DNA of 64,000 nucleotides, from NCBI RefSeq assembly GCF_038002225.1, contig NZ_JBBOCA010000001.1, positions 1,116,001 through 1,180,000 on the forward strand, written 5' to 3'. Made by a program: the position numbers and the translations under genes. The notes under the pieces were generated by a model that did no database searches, was not told where the DNA came from, and worked only from the letters and a program-made list of their open reading frames with translations. Shown here piece after piece: positions 63,074 to 64,000 of the stretch. Numbering within the stretch: position 1 is the first letter of the stretch; every line of letters begins with the position of its first letter. The stretch is from Paenibacillus sp. FSL R7-0204. Its GTDB lineage: Bacteria > Bacillota > Bacilli > Paenibacillales > Paenibacillaceae.

Positions 63074-63118
63074 AAGGCTGTTTTTGGAGCGATTGGGCTT
63101 CAGAAGCAGCCTTTTTTT
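63074..63118 (+). terminator. terminator after the SulP gene
   Basis: AAGGCTG (63074-63080) pairs with CAGCCTT (63107-63113), with a run of T to 63118. Confidence 0.75.
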
Positions 63119-63270
63119 GAAATATACAAATTTTAATAGTCCATGCGGCCTTTAGAAAAGGATTTTTGAAAAGTTTGTCGAAATTTTCCGGTAGAGGGAC
63201 ATTTGTCATTGCTTCTTCGGATGGCCCTACTATAACCACGCAATTGTGATGCGCGAAAGGGAAGGCCTCC

Positions 63271-64000
63271 ATGTTTTCTTTTATCCGAACCAGACTGATT
63301 GCCCGTATTCTCTGTGTTATGACCGTTGTGATTCTCTGCATTACAGCAGGCAATGCCGCCATTCAGTGGGTGAACACCGGATCAGCGGTCAAAGGGACGA
63401 TCAGCAGCTACAACATGAGTATTGCCAGCCATTATGTGACGCAGATTGATGCCGGGCGCTACAGTGAATTCCTGGCCGATCGGCAGGAGTCGGACCTGTA
63501 TTGGTCGCTCCGCCATGAACTGGATCAGTTCCGGAAGTCGATTGGTGCCCGTTATGTATATTTTGTGCGGATTGATGATGCCCGCCAGCCGCAGCTGATG
63601 ATTGACGGCAGGCCGGAGGGAGACCCGCTGGCTTCGGGGATTAATGAGAGTACCGATATGCCTGCGGCCGCAGTTACGGCTGTGCTTGCCGGAGAGAATG
63701 CCAGCACGCCGCTGATCAGCAATCCTGAATACGGGGATTATATCTCGGCATTCGTTCCTATGAAGGACACCGCTGGGAAGCTGGTCGGGGCGCTGGGCAT
63801 TGATACGGATGTTGCTGTGCTTAGTACGCTGACCCGTGATGTTCTGATGGAGAGCCTGCCTCTCTATAGTATTATTCTAGCTCTGTCTCTGGGAGCACTC
63901 GCGGTGCTGGCCTGGTTCGTCTCCCGGTCCTTGCGTCCGCTGAAGACGATTACACAAAGTGCAGGTGCTATGGCTGGAGGGGATCTCGCCGGGGCAGCAC
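63271..64000 (+). CDS. membrane sensor with cache domain and HAMP, 3' truncated by window
   Basis: An open frame of 243 codons runs to the window end. An N-terminal helix (LIARILCVMTVVILC) is followed by an extracellular PhoQ/DcuS-like cache domain (about 35-185, ARYVYFVRIDD, DYISAFVPMKD) and a second helix (SLPLYSIILALSLGALAVL). The start of a HAMP domain comes last (SRSLRPLKTITQSAGAM). It is either a methyl-accepting chemotaxis protein or a sensor kinase or cyclase; the output domain is outside the window. ATG 63271 follows AAGGGAAGG. Confidence 0.8.
   Translation, partial: MFSFIRTRLIARILCVMTVVILCITAGNAAIQWVNTGSAVKGTISSYNMSIASHYVTQIDAGRYSEFLADRQESDLYWSLRHELDQFRKSIGARYVYFVRIDDARQPQLMIDGRPEGDPLASGINESTDMPAAAVTAVLAGENASTPLISNPEYGDYISAFVPMKDTAGKLVGALGIDTDVAVLSTLTRDVLMESLPLYSIILALSLGALAVLAWFVSRSLRPLKTITQSAGAMAGGDLAGAA

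Overview
The window looks like a chromosomal segment of a Paenibacillus-type Gram-positive bacterium. The basis is strong AGGAGG-type ribosome binding sites, two T-box leaders, YesM/YesN-regulated sugar ABC operons, a GlnRS gene under a T-box, lipobox solute-binding proteins and HD-GYP/PAS signalling proteins. I saw no rRNA or tRNA genes and no CRISPR array. Genus and species are inferred from gene style only.

Layout. 1-1986 is the 3' part of a large hybrid histidine kinase. 2208-21494 is a compact, co-directional NRPS-PKS locus: type II thioesterase, acyl-CoA dehydrogenase, a FAAL-ACP-Cy-A-Ox-PCP protein, a KS-AT-ACP-Cy-A-PCP-(degenerate E) protein, a free-standing condensation domain, a second type II thioesterase and a MATE exporter. 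It is visibly AT-richer than the region from about 36 kb on, which suggests transfer. 21561-25824 (minus) holds an ABC ATPase/FtsX-type permease pair and an isoprenylcysteine-methyltransferase-like membrane protein. 26087-29391 is a sugar ABC importer with a cre-like site, followed by an isochorismatase-family hydrolase and a flavin-dependent LLM oxidoreductase.

31357-34892 is a tandem array of about sixteen 51-bp hairpin-bearing units, split by an IS256-family element (8-bp target duplication) and an IS3-family element (3-bp target duplication). Then come a tiny holin-like toxin candidate, an ArsB-type pump behind a near-perfect palindrome, a bicupin of the oxalate decarboxylase family with an altered lid loop, a methyltransferase/TPR protein, T-box-glnS, and mntH behind a sigma-A promoter and MntR-like box. 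43868-50645 is a second sugar ABC operon (minus) with divergent YesM/YesN regulators. 50753-57511 carries an HD-GYP protein, a cell-wall amidase, a stand-alone TIR-like protein with a small basic partner, a second LLM oxidoreductase, a tandem DUF2294 protein and a response regulator. 57713-64000 carries a triple-PAS hybrid kinase, T-box-controlled chorismate mutase/DAHP synthase, a SulP transporter and the start of a membrane sensor.

The NRPS-PKS assembly line is the main candidate for an undescribed system. Both adenylation domains carry the ten-residue cysteine code. The line should activate a fatty acid, add and cyclise cysteine, oxidise it to a thiazole, extend once with malonyl-CoA without reduction, then add a second cyclised cysteine. 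It ends in a catalytically dead epimerase-like domain with no integral thioesterase, so release probably depends on the separate condensation protein or a type II thioesterase. Other points of interest are the covarying hairpin array, a second unrelated hairpin repeat that also has a 51-bp period, the TIR-like protein and its small partner, and several readable regulatory sites.
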